Assembly (NCBI GenBank): GCA_963575745.1
Contig: CAUYUJ010006369.1
Coordinates: 84,445-148,444, forward strand
DNA from: Prorocentrum cordatum
Lineage: Eukaryota; Sar; Dinophyceae; Prorocentrales; Prorocentraceae
Reading direction: 5' to 3'
Length of the DNA: 64,000 nt
This document shows, in pieces, positions 10,621-22,194 of the stretch. Under the pieces are notes generated by a model. The model saw nothing but the letters and a program-made list of their open reading frames with translations. It had not been told where the DNA came from and did no database searches. The position numbers were made by a program, and so were the translations under genes. Within the stretch, counting starts at the first letter, position 1. Each line of letters begins with the position of its first letter.

Positions 10621-10654
10621 ACTTACTCGGACCCCATCCGGGAGGCGTTTAGTA

Positions 10655-10759
10655 CAGTCGGCCCGGATTAGTCGCGACCCGCGCCTCCTGCATTCCTGTG
10701 GCAACGTGGCCCTCGGGTCCTTTGTCCTTTCGCGTGTCCTCTCAAATCAGGTCCGACTG
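10655..10759. mobile_element. MITE family B, copy 2 (TA flanks)
   Basis: About 105 bp, starting CAGTCGGCCCGG after TA (10,653-10,654) and ending GTCCGACTG one base before TA (10,761-10,762). It shares TCGCGACCCGCGCCTCC, GCATTCCTGTGGC and TTTCGCGTGTCCT with copy 1 at 2,373, with an internal deletion relative to it. Confidence 0.7.
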
Positions 10760-10789
10760 GTACAGGGTCCGGCTTGAATCAGGAACACT

Positions 10790-11174
10790 CACTTTTCAGC
10801 AGGGGCTCAGTCGTTCCCTTGGTTTGCATGCGTTCCGTTACCTTTTTTGGCGGCGAGCCCCCCTGGTCTTCTTTCGGGCTCCCTAGATATATTTTGGAAG
10901 AAAAGGGGCTTCGTTCCTTATCTATCGTTCCTTGGGTCAGGCCGAATATTGTACCGAATCGGACTGGGGGAGCCGGAGCACCAGCAGCGAGGCGAGGGCC
11001 AGGAGGCCTGCGGCCCCTCCCGGCCGAGCCCCGGCCCCGCGGGGCGCGAGACCGCGGGCCGGTCGCCGGCGGCGCCAGGGCGAGTGGGGCGACGACGTGG
11101 AGATCGAGGCGCCGGCAGCGTGCCGTGGGGAGGAGGAGGAATTGGAGGAGGAGGAGGAAGAGCATGAGGAGGAG

Positions 11175-11208
<34 letters not shown>

Positions 11209-12489
11209 GGGAGGATGAGGAGCAAGAGGAGGAGGAGGAGGAGGAGGAGGAGGAGGAGGAGGAGGATCAGGAGGGAGGAGGAGGAGGAGGAGGAGGACGA
11301 CGACGAAAGGGGGGGATAGGGAAAAGGGGGGGTACGAAATCTGCTGCATGCAGCTGGGTTCGGCCCCACCGGGGGGCCTATTCCTCGATACATGGCCGCC
11401 TCCGGCGCCGGGAGGCGCCGGGAAAATCAGCTACGCGAGCTGTTTCTCAATTCCGCCCTTTGCTATCCCCCCCTTTCGCCCGACCCGAGAGGAGCAAGAG
11501 GAGGAACAACGTTGAGCGGAGGGGGAGGGGGATCGGGAGGGGGACGAGGGGAGGAGGGGGGGAAGGAGAGAGAGGGCAAGCTAGGTGCGCTGGCGCCATA
11601 TCTGACATCATACCCCTCCCACCTATCCCTCCCCATTGCGCTGATGTTATCTCTATCCGCGGACGCGTGTCATAGCTGACTTGGAACTCATAAACAAACC
11701 CCATCCTGCTATACGCAATCGGGCGGGGGCAGTTTTGTACCTAAGAGGAGGAGGAGGAGCAGGATGAGGAGGAGCAGGAGGAAAAGGAGGAGAAGGAGAA
11801 TGAGGAAGGAGGATGATGATGAGAACGTACAGCAGCAGGAATTTGAATGGAAGGAGCGGGAGGAACAGGAGGACCAGGGGACGGCGGAGGCGGGGAAAGG
11901 AGGGGGGCGACAACTATGAGAACGATTCGGACCCAGAACAGCAGCCCGCACTTGGTCCAGAGCGCTGTTTTGAACGACGGGAGCAAAGCCCCGATCCTAC
12001 CTAAAATGAGGCATAGGAAGCATGCAATAAACAATTGCTCTGCACTGTTCATGTGTCGAGGGGGGAAAGGGTAAGGAGAGAGGAGGAGAAGGAGGATGGG
12101 GAGGTGGAGGGGAGGATGATGGGGATGATGAGGGTTAAAAAGACAGAGCAGGAAGAGGAAGGATAAGGAAGGACGAAGGAAGATAAGAGAGGTGGTGGAG
12201 AAGGAGGACGATGAGGAGGAAGGAAGATGAGGAATGTGAAAGAGGGAGGAGGACGGAGGAGGGAGAGGGAGAGGGAAGAGAAGGGGAGGACGATGACGTG
12301 GAAGGAGGGAGAGGGCACATGTGAAGGCAGGAAGGAGGGAGGAGGAAGAGAAGGATAGGAAAAGGAGGAGGAGGAATACTCATACTACTAGTTTTGCGTA
12401 GCACTAATAATCCGAACGCTCATGGTTATCCCACTACGAACCATAAGAACATGATTGATGCTACTCACGGTGACCAAGACAATAGTACT
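10790..12489. repeat. GGA-rich region without a supported gene
   Basis: Three GGA/GAG tracts (11,131-11,300; 11,740-11,835; 12,060-12,390) separated by GC-rich sequence. The long Glu-, Ser- or Leu-rich open frames here are microsatellite translations. 11,310-11,740 and 11,840-12,055 show no recognisable exon. Confidence 0.7.
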
Positions 12490-13575
<1,086 letters not shown>

Positions 13576-13764
13576 GGAGTATTAGCAACGCCCCTACGAG
13601 TAATCAGTACCATCACCATCAGCATAGCCATATTTCTATTGGTTATACTCGTATCTCGACTGCTAAAGGAAGTAATCGCCCAAGCAATACTAGTAATACT
13701 ACGCCTCAGAAAAATACTAATACGAATACGAAGCATACACAGCTTGAGAGTGGGCCCAGGTAAG

Positions 13765-14447
13765 CGCCAGGAGGAGGAGAGGAGGAAAGGAGGAGAGGAG
13801 GAGGAGGAGGAGAACGGAGGGGGAGAGGGAACGAGGAAGTGAGAGGGCGGGAGGGCGGACAGGAGGAGGAGGAGGAAACGGGGGAGAGGGGAAGTCCTAG
13901 CGACAGAGGCCGAGAGGAGTAAGGAGGGAAAGTAGAGCGATTGTTATATTGCCGTTGCTCGATCTCCCTGGCTGTCCAAGTTACGTGCCTCAGTGCTGCA
14001 GGCAAACGCAACTATCTGGGGCGGCAGCGCCGTAGCTTGTCGGAAACTGGGGCGGGGCAGCGCCAGGCTGTGTCCGAGATCTACGACTGCCGAGTGGAGA
14101 TCTACGCTCCGTACAACCAGGCATTCCTTAGTTTGCCGTGTCCGTGCCGCCCGCTTCCCTTGTCCGTCCATGTTTATTTGAGGTCTCATGCGCCATCCCA
14201 TGACCGTCTCCTCCTCCTCCTCCTCCTCCCTCCCTCCCTCCCTCCCTCCCTCCCTCCTCCTCCTCCTCCTCCTCCTCCTCCTCCTCCTCCTCCACTTCTT
14301 CTTTCTCCTCCTCCGCCTCCCTTCCCCCTCCCCTCCTCCTCCTTTCTCTCCTCTTTCTCCTCCTCCTCCTCCTCATCCTCATCCTCATCCTCATCCTCAT
14401 CCTCCTCCCTCTGCTCCTCCTCCTCCTCCTCCTCCACTTCTTCCTCC
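13765..14447. repeat. GGA tract followed by CTC tract (strand switch)
   Basis: Purine-rich GGA/GAG (13,768-13,880) gives way after about 300 bp of mixed sequence to pyrimidine-rich CTC/CCT (14,208-14,447). The second tract runs up to the spliced-leader relic at 14,449. No gene between them. Confidence 0.8.
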
Positions 14448-14448
14448 G

Positions 14449-14470
14449 TCCGTAGCCACTTTGGTTCAAG
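14449..14470 (+). other. Relict spliced leader (DinoSL) upstream of LINE ORF1
   Basis: Reads CGTAGCCACTTTGGTTCAAG at its core, preceded by TC. Against the dinoflagellate spliced leader it matches 20 of 22 positions, with only two T/C transitions. It lies 139 nt before the ATG of ORF1 (14,609). SL sequence is added by trans-splicing to mRNA, so a genomic copy in front of an ORF implies reinsertion of a processed transcript. Confidence 0.85.
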
Positions 14471-14608
14471 CCCTTTCTGGTCCGAGTCGGGTCTGCAGGG
14501 GTAGAAACATTGGGAAGGGTTATTTCTCTCCTGCGGGCCAAGCCTTGGCTTCTGGACTATAAACGGTTACTGCGGCCCGGTTGACCTTACATCCGTCACG
14601 GCGCCGCC

Positions 14609-15862
14609 ATGTCGCGCCGCCTCGTTGCTGACCCTTGGCGCTGCAAGAAGTGCGCCACGAGGGACGGCACGCCGTGGATCAACCGAGGCGACCTCAAGGA
14701 GTGCTCCGCAGCCTACATAAAGGAGTCTGCTACGGTGGTCCCGAAACGCCCAAAGGGAGTCTTGCGACCAAGTCCACGGGCTCACCTAAGGCATCCAAAG
14801 ATCAGTCCGACACCGCTTCCATGGCCAAGCAGCTTGCCGACCTCCAGGCCATGGTCAAGAAGCTTACGGTCGCCAAGTCGCCTCTTCCTTGGGCTGCTGT
14901 TGCTGGGGGGAGTGCTTCTGCCGCTGGAGCGGGCGTCGGGTTGGACAGTGGGCACCCCCATGGGGCTCCCACTGGTAATAACGGAGGCACTGCTCACCCA
15001 TCAGCGAAGCAGGTCAACCGTGACCGCATCAAGAAGATCAATGAGCTCCTTAAGGTCTACGACGGATCCTCCGTGGCCTCTGGCTTGGCGCAGGTCAAGT
15101 CCCTCACCGAAGAGAAGGAGCGTTTGGGCAAGGAGCTCGATGCCGAGCGCCCCTTGGAGGACCAGGTCGCCTCCCTCACCACGAAGTTGCGGAACTCCCT
15201 CCCGTGCCAAGGCCAAGCGCCTTCGCGAGGAGCACGTTCAGAAGCAGCTGGTCATCGACGAGCTGGTTGCCAAGCGAACGGTGCTCCAGGACTCCCTGGC
15301 CGAGGCAGACGCCGAAGCCGCGCGGCTGGAGGAGGAGGTCCAGCGTTTGGGCGCCGACCGAGCCCCTCCGCCCACGGCTGGAAAGCTTACGCTCCACGAG
15401 CTGCTGCCGAAGTTCTCGGCCCCCGTCCAGCAGCTTGGCGAGTTGGCCGTGGAGCTCGGCCTGGGCCCCAGCCTTCAGGCACAGCTGGGGACGGCGGCCA
15501 AAGTTTCCGGGAAGCTCCATGAGCTTCCCGAGGCGATGCCGCTGGCGGCACAGGTGGCCGCTGTTGCCCCTGCTCCCGCGACCCCTGCTGGAGATGAAGG
15601 AGGAAGAGCTCCTTCCACCCCCTCTCCCGCGAGCCAGGTGCAGGTCCTCGCTGAGGAAGCCGCCAGAGACGACATGGATATCGACATCGACCTTATGGAC
15701 TCCGCCGAGCTGAGGGAGGCGTTGGAGGCTGCAGGACTCACGCAGCCTGACGACGCCACCGACGCGGACATGCGGGTGGCGTGCAAGCGTGTCCATGACT
15801 CCTTTACGCACGCGGCTACGGCGCGCAAGAGGAAGAAGAAGGCTCGATCAGCCCCTTTCTGA
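14609..15862 (+). pseudogene. LINE ORF1, coiled-coil protein, two frameshifts
   Basis: Starts MSRRLVADPWRCKKC, with a CxxC followed by a later Cys (CKKC..LKEC), a possible zinc knuckle. Near 14,710 the coding frame shifts to one reading HKGVCYGGPETPKG and AKQLADLQAMVKKL. Near 15,195 it returns to the first frame, reading KAKRLREEHVQKQLVIDEL and EAARLEEEVQRL, and ends RKRKKKARSAPF before TGA. The middle and second half are strongly heptad-like (coiled coil), and the tail is basic. An RNA-binding chaperone role is what is known for LINE ORF1 proteins generally. It is inferred here from position and architecture, not from a specific domain match. Confidence 0.65.
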
Positions 15863-16625
15863 GGGCAGCGCTTGCCAGCGCGACCACGCGGATGGCACGC
15901 GCCATGCACAGGCCATTCGGCGCGCGCGTGCAATGCGCCACCCTGTTATCACGGGATGTGCGGCCATCGAGCTGACAGGAAGTCCCATGGATGGAATGTC
16001 AGTTGTGGCCCCCTGCGCACTGGCAGCACGTACCATGTCACATGTCACACCCGGCTGGGGATTTCCTGGCAGGAAGTACCACGTGGTTACGTGGGGCGCC
16101 CACGGGGCAGCACGTGCGCACACGCTGCTGCCAGGGTGGGCCCTGGTTCCATGGGTCCGCCTCCACTTAGCGAAGGGCACAGAGCGTCTCCAACCAGAGG
16201 CCACTCTTGCCCCAGCCCTTCCGTCGACCTGCACGTTCGTCCACTCGTCTTCACCGCGTGTGGCGCGCCCGCGAGGATAGACCTTCATGCTGCTCTGGTG
16301 CCTGTTCATGACCCAGTTTGAGGTGGGGTCTGCCGGTGCCCCCGACAGCAGTTGAGCAGCAAGCCCCCGACAGGTCAGCCACAGAAGTTGTCCAAATTCT
16401 GTGGCTGACCAGTCCGCGGGCGCGCTTCTATTGGCGGTTAGGACCACCTCGGTGCCGAGCTGGTGGCTGGGCGCCTGGGTGCAGGATCCCAGCGCGGCCA
16501 TGCCTGACGCTGTCGACGCGCGCCGTCAGGTGGCGGCCAAGCTGGTCACGGTTAACCCCGGATCTCATGGGCCACTGATCAACCTCCCGCCGTACTTCTG
16601 CGGCGAGGTCGGTATGGTCTAGGAG

Positions 16626-17230
16626 GCGCGGGTGGCCGACCAGCGGCTCGGGGCTGGTCAATCCGCTGTGCGCGATGCAGGTTGGCACGGCCTCTGGGCC
16701 CCCGCCGAGGAGACGGGGGGGGCGTCCGCGGCGTCGTGCCCCAGTGGGGTTTGCGTGCTCGCGCCTACCAACGCGATGGTCACGATGCCCCCTGATAGGG
16801 GGTCATGTCGTTTTCCCCATCATGCTGCGGCAGCTCATGTCCACTGGGGCGTCCCTGGCGGTCTGATTGTCGTCGGCGCGCACATGGTTCAGGGCGTCGG
16901 CGTCACCGGGGCCAACCTCTCGATCCTATGGGCGCTTGCGAAGCGCGTGGCGGCCTGGAACGCACGCGGCCTCGACTGGACCATCGGGGGCGAATGGAAG
17001 GCCGAAGGCCGACGACCAGAGCATCAACATTGGCGACTGGGTTGGGTCTTTGGCAGGCGCACCTCCAGCCGTCGGCCCCCGCGCGCGTCGCCTCCAACGG
17101 GGTGTCCACCATCGACTACTTCTTGGTGGCCAGCAATCTCGCGCCCCGTGTCTCTCGCCAGCCCGAGGTGATACATGGATGCGGGAGCATTCCCAGACCT
17201 CACTACCCAGTGGGGCTGGAGCTGCATGGG
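16626..17230 (+). pseudogene. LINE endonuclease domain remnant (EEP type)
   Basis: One frame reads GGLIVVGAHMVQGVGVTGAN and then GLDWTIGGEW, matching the central strand and GGDxN-type motif of exonuclease-endonuclease-phosphatase domains. A neighbouring frame then gives STIDYFLVASNLAPRV and SIPRPHYPVGLELHG, equivalent to the C-terminal IDxxxVS and (S)DHxPV motifs, with PHYPV in place of DHRPV. The two halves are in different frames, and the N-terminal catalytic motif was not found. Function in life would be target-site nicking, and this copy is dead. Confidence 0.6.
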
Positions 17231-17329
17231 AAGGACGCGCCGACGCAGTGCCGCGTCCCTGATGAGCCTCGACCGCTGCTTGCTGCACCCCCTGTTGGCT
17301 GTGCTCGTTCCCGCTTTCTTTGACGCGCG

Positions 17330-18899
17330 TTGGATGGCCCCGTTACGCGGGCAGCCCCTGCGCCGCAAAGGGTCACTGGCGCGGGCCAAGCCCAGTCCAG
17401 GCCCGATCGGGACCGACGCAGGCCCGTCGATCAATCAGGCCCACTGGGCAAATCGAAGCGCGATCGATCGAGACGCGCGGGCCAACCTTACCGCCGTCGG
17501 ACCTGGGTCCATGGTCAGGCCGTCGGCAAGGTCGGTACACCTGATGATGTCTTGCAGCAGCTCTGGCACTCCGTCCTGCAGGGCGTTGACTACCGGATCG
17601 CAGGCAGGCGCGACAAAGTTGGCCCTGGAGCCAAACGCTTCGTCGGGCACCACGGCCCCCCCAAGGCGAAGTGGCGGCAGTTGCGGTGGGGGCCACCTCG
17701 CAAGCGCCTGTGCCGCGACCTTTCAGGCTGGGCTTGTGCTACCGCGGCACGCTGGGCGACTCGCCTTCGTGTCGAGCGTGATCGGGTCCAGCGGTTTTTT
17801 TCACCGGTTGAATGCGGTGGTGGCGCATGCGTCTCCAGCTCCCAGGCAGCTGCAGAAGACTGCCAGCGTCTTCTACGACATCCTCTGCTTCCTACGCTCC
17901 ATTGTCGGGCAGGACAAAGTCCTCACCAATATCGACCCCTGCTACTGCCAGTTCTTCCTGCGCAGGCTGGACCGGCTGATTGCGGGGGCTTTGGTGACAT
18001 GGTAGATGCTATCGTGGGCCGCGCGGAGGCCCTCACTGCCGCGGCTCGCGGCGCGTCGGAGAGAGCCCAGGCGGCCTTCAATGGGGGAGCGAAGGCTGCC
18101 CGCGCTGCATCAAAGTTCAGGGCGCAGCAAGAACTCGTTGCCCCTGGGGCCGATGCCCAGCCATGCATCCTCGCAGACCGCACCACGTGCGAGTTGAAGC
18201 GGATCTGGGAAACCCATGGGCTGGAAGAGCTGCCTCCACCCACGGATGCACCTACTTGGGAAGGGCTGCCTACCCTGACAATCCACAACCTACGGCAGAC
18301 CATCCAATCATTCTCTCTCGCCACCGCCTCGGGGCCCACCCGCATTCCACCGATGGCGCTTGAGCACTTACCAGATGAGGCTCTCAGGAGGTTGGCCAAG
18401 AGGTTCGACCTTCTGAGTAGCACTTACGGTTTTCCTATGACCGCCTGCATAGTGAGATGGCCCGATTCCATAAGCCAGATGGCGGCCACAGGTTAATTGT
18501 GCTTAGCCATGCTCTCATACGAATTTGGGCGAAGGCACGCCGATGGCTGTCGGCAGAGTGGCAGCGGCTGCACAACTGCGACGAGATGTGGGGTGCTCGA
18601 GGCAGCCACACATCCACGGCCTCGGCTTTCGCCCACAATTTGGAGCAAGAGGTGGGAAGCCTCGTAGGCGACCACACATGCACCATCCTCCTTGACATTG
18701 TGAAATGTTTCGACATGGTGAGCCCCCATGCGCTCATGCGGGAGGCACGGGAGCTGGGTTACCCGATACGCTTGCTATGGATGTTGCTGCAGCTCTACCA
18801 GAAGCCACGGCGCACCAAGGCGTACGGCCTTCGTCGCCGTTCAGGGGGTGCTGGCGGGGTGCACACATGCCACCTACCTCATCTATTTGCTGACGTACC
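17330..18899 (+). pseudogene. LINE reverse transcriptase remnant, truncated by gap
   Basis: 18,006-18,420 carries the linker and RT motif 0 region (PTLTIHNLRQTIQSF, SGPTRIPPMALEHLPDEALR). A frame change then gives MARFHKPDGGHRLIVLSHAL (motif 1/2), GARGSHTSTASAFAHNLEQE, and motif A as TILLDIVKCFDMVSP, with the catalytic Asp near 18,695. A further shift is needed for the motif B region, QGVLAGCTHATYLIYLLTY (18,840-18,898). The gap begins directly after it, so the YxDD motif C cannot be seen. Domain order and wording match dinoflagellate LINE RTs. Confidence 0.7.
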
Positions 18900-18900
18900 G

Positions 18901-19000
18901 NNNNNNNNNNNNNNNNNNNNNNNNNNNNNNNNNNNNNNNNNNNNNNNNNNNNNNNNNNNNNNNNNNNNNNNNNNNNNNNNNNNNNNNNNNNNNNNNNNNN
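18901..19000. other. 100-N scaffold gap
   Basis: Exactly 100 N, the usual placeholder for a gap of unknown size, followed by 20 C. The reading frame is open through it only because N codons are not stops. The sequence to the left is LINE RT and the sequence to the right is an unrelated exon. Confidence 0.95.
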
Positions 19001-19035
19001 CCCCCCCCCCCCCCCCCCCCCTGCCCTGGCCCCAG

Positions 19036-21054
19036 GTTGATCCCGAAGGCATCAGCCGCGCTCTTTCGGATCACGCGTTTCACGGATATGTCAAGGTCTC
19101 GCTTAGCATGGAGAGGATTACCACAGAGCTGTCATTGTGGTCGGGCGGTTGTGCATGTCACGAGCATCTTCAAACGAAGCTGAGCAAATGCATGTGGGGA
19201 TCGTTGGCGTCAAAACTCACGGAGAAGCTGTGGCACACGTGCCCCATGTCCGGGTGCCGGGCCCCTGAGCTCGCCGCTGGAAAGCTGAAGGATGTCTCGA
19301 GGGTTATGTGGGGGGACATCGAGTGTGAGCTAGCGGCGGCGCTGTCTAATCCCGAAGCACCTGGCCAACAAGGCCCCGAGTCTCACGCCAAAATAATGGA
19401 GGCGTTCAGGACGGTGCAAGTTACCATGAATGGCATCTTGCACGAGAAATTGTCATTCTGGACGCAGCTGCCGTGGGTGCTTGCCGGGGTGGCGCACAGG
19501 AGCGAAGATGTTGCCGTCAGCGTTGCCCGCGATGCCCTCCGCACACTCGACGGTCTTAGTGGCGAAGATGACAGCGTGCATCATCTGATGGGCAACTTTT
19601 CCACCACCGCCACTATGTGTAGGACGCGGGAGATGGGAGGATCAGGAGGTCCTCCTCCGATTCCTCCTCCTCCTCCTTTTTCTCCTCCTCCTCCGCCTCC
19701 TCCTCCTCCCCCCCCCTCTCCTACCCATGGTAGTGGCGGTGGAAAATGGGCCCATCATCATCGGATCACTTTGAAACTGCTCGGTCCAGGATCTAGCTTC
19801 GGGGAAGAGCTCAGGGCGGTGGCAGCCGGTGCCAAGATGCGGTCGGAGTGCTCTGAGTCTTTCTTGATGGAGTTAACTAAATTTAAGCTCATGCCCATCA
19901 ATGAGCTTGATATCGAAGGAAAGCACGCGGTCGTGACGAGGACATCGGCTCACCTTCCCTTCGGCCCCATCCGAGTCTCCCTGTGCAACCGCATGAAGGT
20001 CTTCACAGATCAGTGTAATCGCTGGGGCGATGATTTCATCGACTCGTTTCTGAACCATCTCGAGACGTGCCGTGGGCCCACTGCCGTCCCCGCGGCACTG
20101 GAGTTCGACACCCACCCAGAGTTGGTGGACTTTCTCATGCGTTTCCGGACCCAGGCCAGAGGCCGCAAGGGTCTCCGTAGAGGCAACAAGAACCACGATC
20201 ATGAACGCGTCTTGTTGGGCCCCGTGCACATGAGACTCGCTACCGACGTGATGCACCGCTGCGACAGTCGTGCAATGTATAAATCTATGAAGGGCCACGC
20301 GGCTGAAAACAATAAAAGGAAAAGAAAGGAAATGGACAATGCCAAAAAACTTATCGCCGGTGTTAGGCCAGCGATAACCGACAAGGAGAGAGTTACCACG
20401 GGTCTGCTCCAAAGCCACTGGATGAAATATGCTTCTCATGGCACCGTCTTCTCTGTGAAGAGGTCAACTCTAGTCAGCGCAGGATTGGTGCCGCTAGGTG
20501 ATTATTTGCATGGGCCGGCCGCGAAGCGGGTGAAGGATATGAGGGAGTCCGCTGATGCTCCCCGCCCGCTCGCCCTATTGGATGATGACGGCGATAGCTA
20601 CGTGCACTTCTCTGCGGTGCAGACCTCGTCTGCTGGTGGCTCGAAAAAGAAGATTCGGGCTCCCATCGGCAGTGGCTCCAGGTTGGGGCCGCGACACATC
20701 TTACTGTGCAAGATGAAGAGTACTCAGATACTGGGCGAGACTTATGTTACAACGATGCCAGACTTCGAAGGCACAGCTATGGACCCCCTCTTGGTGCTCG
20801 ACGGGATATCTAGTTTGGGCCCCTTCGAGACTATGGTTGACGACCTCAAGATATGGGATCGTGGCAAGCATGTTTGCTACTGCGTCCCCGGCGAGGGCGG
20901 CAACGACGCTCACGTCATGGAGGTGTGTGCGTTGTTGGTCCAGCATAACGCATTCCCAGGTGGATTGTGCACGGGCTTGCCGCAGTTGTCCGAGGATCAT
21001 TTGCTCGCGGTCGACTGGCTGCGGCAACGCGGGTTCATCGAGGATGTACCCCAG
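19036..21054 (+). CDS. Large exon of an unrecognised dinoflagellate-type gene
   Basis: Begins after CCCCAG|GTTGATCCC and ends CCCCAG|GTGCGG, with a GT donor in phase 0. It encodes about 670 residues. Notable points are a Cys/His cluster early on (GGCACHEHL, then HTCPMSGC), FWTQLPWVLAGVAH, DIEGKHAVVTRTSAHLPFG and a Lys-rich KRKRKEMDNAKK. The stretch 19,622-19,770 (CCT-rich, giving polyproline) is probably an in-frame intron or expanded microsatellite. I recall similar CHE..FW..PW proteins recurring in dinoflagellate gene sets but know no established function. A mobile-element origin (an Glu-x-x-His motif as part of a transposase-like core) is a guess. The start is lost in the gap. Confidence 0.6.
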
Positions 21055-21438
21055 GTGCGGGGTGCGGGGTGCGGGGCGTGGGGTCATGTGTCGGGCGTCG
21101 CCAGTGCAATTCAGTAACACAGCTCAATACAAGCTGGGTAGCGGAGAACCGATATGAGGGCTGAGAGCTGAGTGATGAAGGAGTGATGAAGGAGGAGTGA
21201 TGAAGGAGTGATGAAGGAGGAGGAAGGAGGGGCAAGGCACAGAGGCACAGTTGCAGAGGGCAGCGAGGGAGGCGAGGCGGCGATGTGACGGTGGCATGAC
21301 AGGGGGATGGGGGAAGCGAGGGCATGGGACATGGGAGATGGGAGATAAATGATTTGCAAGAGGTCCTCGCGCCCTTCAGCGCCGCCACAGAAGCAGCGCT
21401 TCAGGGGTATCCTGGCGGGCAGGGCAGGAGAGGCAGAG

Positions 21439-22194
21439 GGCGCCGTCGGGGCCGGCAACGACGTGCAGCTCACTGCTGGCGGGGTGCGCAAGGTGCTCTC
21501 TCACGCATGCTGGAGCGTCACAAACCCCATTCTTGTCGCATCCTTGGGCGAGGGGGATCCCGTGGAGAAGCGTACCGACGTTTCCCTTATGATTGAGTTG
21601 ATGGCAAACGGGTGGGAGTGGGAGGTGTACCTTCCCCCATCGAAACGCCCAAAGAATGAGAGAACCATACTTGATGGGTATTCAGCTGGCGATGCGAAGA
21701 TCATGCGAACCACTCTCGCGAATATCCCGAGGGGGCACTTTGTGTGCTTGTTGCAGGTCGACGCTTTAATGGAGGAAGGGCTCAAAATGGTCCCGCACGG
21801 TCAACCTAAGAAAGTATATGACAATATTCTTGCTAAAGAATTCGGGGTGGTAGAGAGTCTGGCGCGTGCGCTTGCGCTTGAGGATGACGTCGGCCAGCCG
21901 CAGCTGCTCGACGTCGACGTGACGGGCCTTGCAGCAAAATCAAAAGCGAAAGGAAAACCTGGGGCCAAGCAGAAAGCGAAAGTCAAAGCCAAAGCCCTGG
22001 CCCTTGGCGCTGCAGAGCTCACAGATGAGCAGATGAAGAAATTAGCAGAGGAGCTATTCGGTGAGAGCGGCGATGAGGAGGGGGAGGGCAGCGGCAGCGA
22101 GGGCGGTCACGGCCACGGTGACTTCTCGTCCGACGACAACAGCGGCGGCGCCGCGTCGTCTGGCTCCTTCATGGACGGCTTGCTGGAGATCGGG
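21439..22194 (+). CDS. Next exon of the same gene, Lys/Ala-rich and acidic
   Basis: Starts in phase 0 after GCAGAG (21,433 is an alternative) and ends GAGATCGGG|GTGTGG. It encodes a globular part (VQLTAGGVRKVLSHACWSV, DVSLMIELMANGWEWEVYLP, NIPRGHFVCLLQVDALMEEG). This is followed by a repetitive basic linker (AAKSKAKGKPGAKQKAKVKA) and an acidic tail (LAEELFGESGDEEGEGSGSE). The linker and tail resemble a nucleic-acid-associated or nuclear protein, but this is inference. The intervening intron, 21,055-21,438, holds GTGCGGGG and GGAGTGATGAA repeats. Confidence 0.55.

Larger units (their letters stand above)
14449..18899 (+). mobile_element. Decayed non-LTR retrotransposon (LINE)
   Basis: SL relic, 5' UTR, coiled-coil ORF1 (14,609-15,862), a degraded AP-type endonuclease (about 16,626-17,230) and reverse transcriptase (about 18,006-18,898), in the order expected of a LINE. 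Frameshifts and stops occur throughout, so it cannot be active. The 3' end is missing: the RT runs into the N gap. 15,863-16,625, between ORF1 and the endonuclease, has no open frame I trust. Confidence 0.8.
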
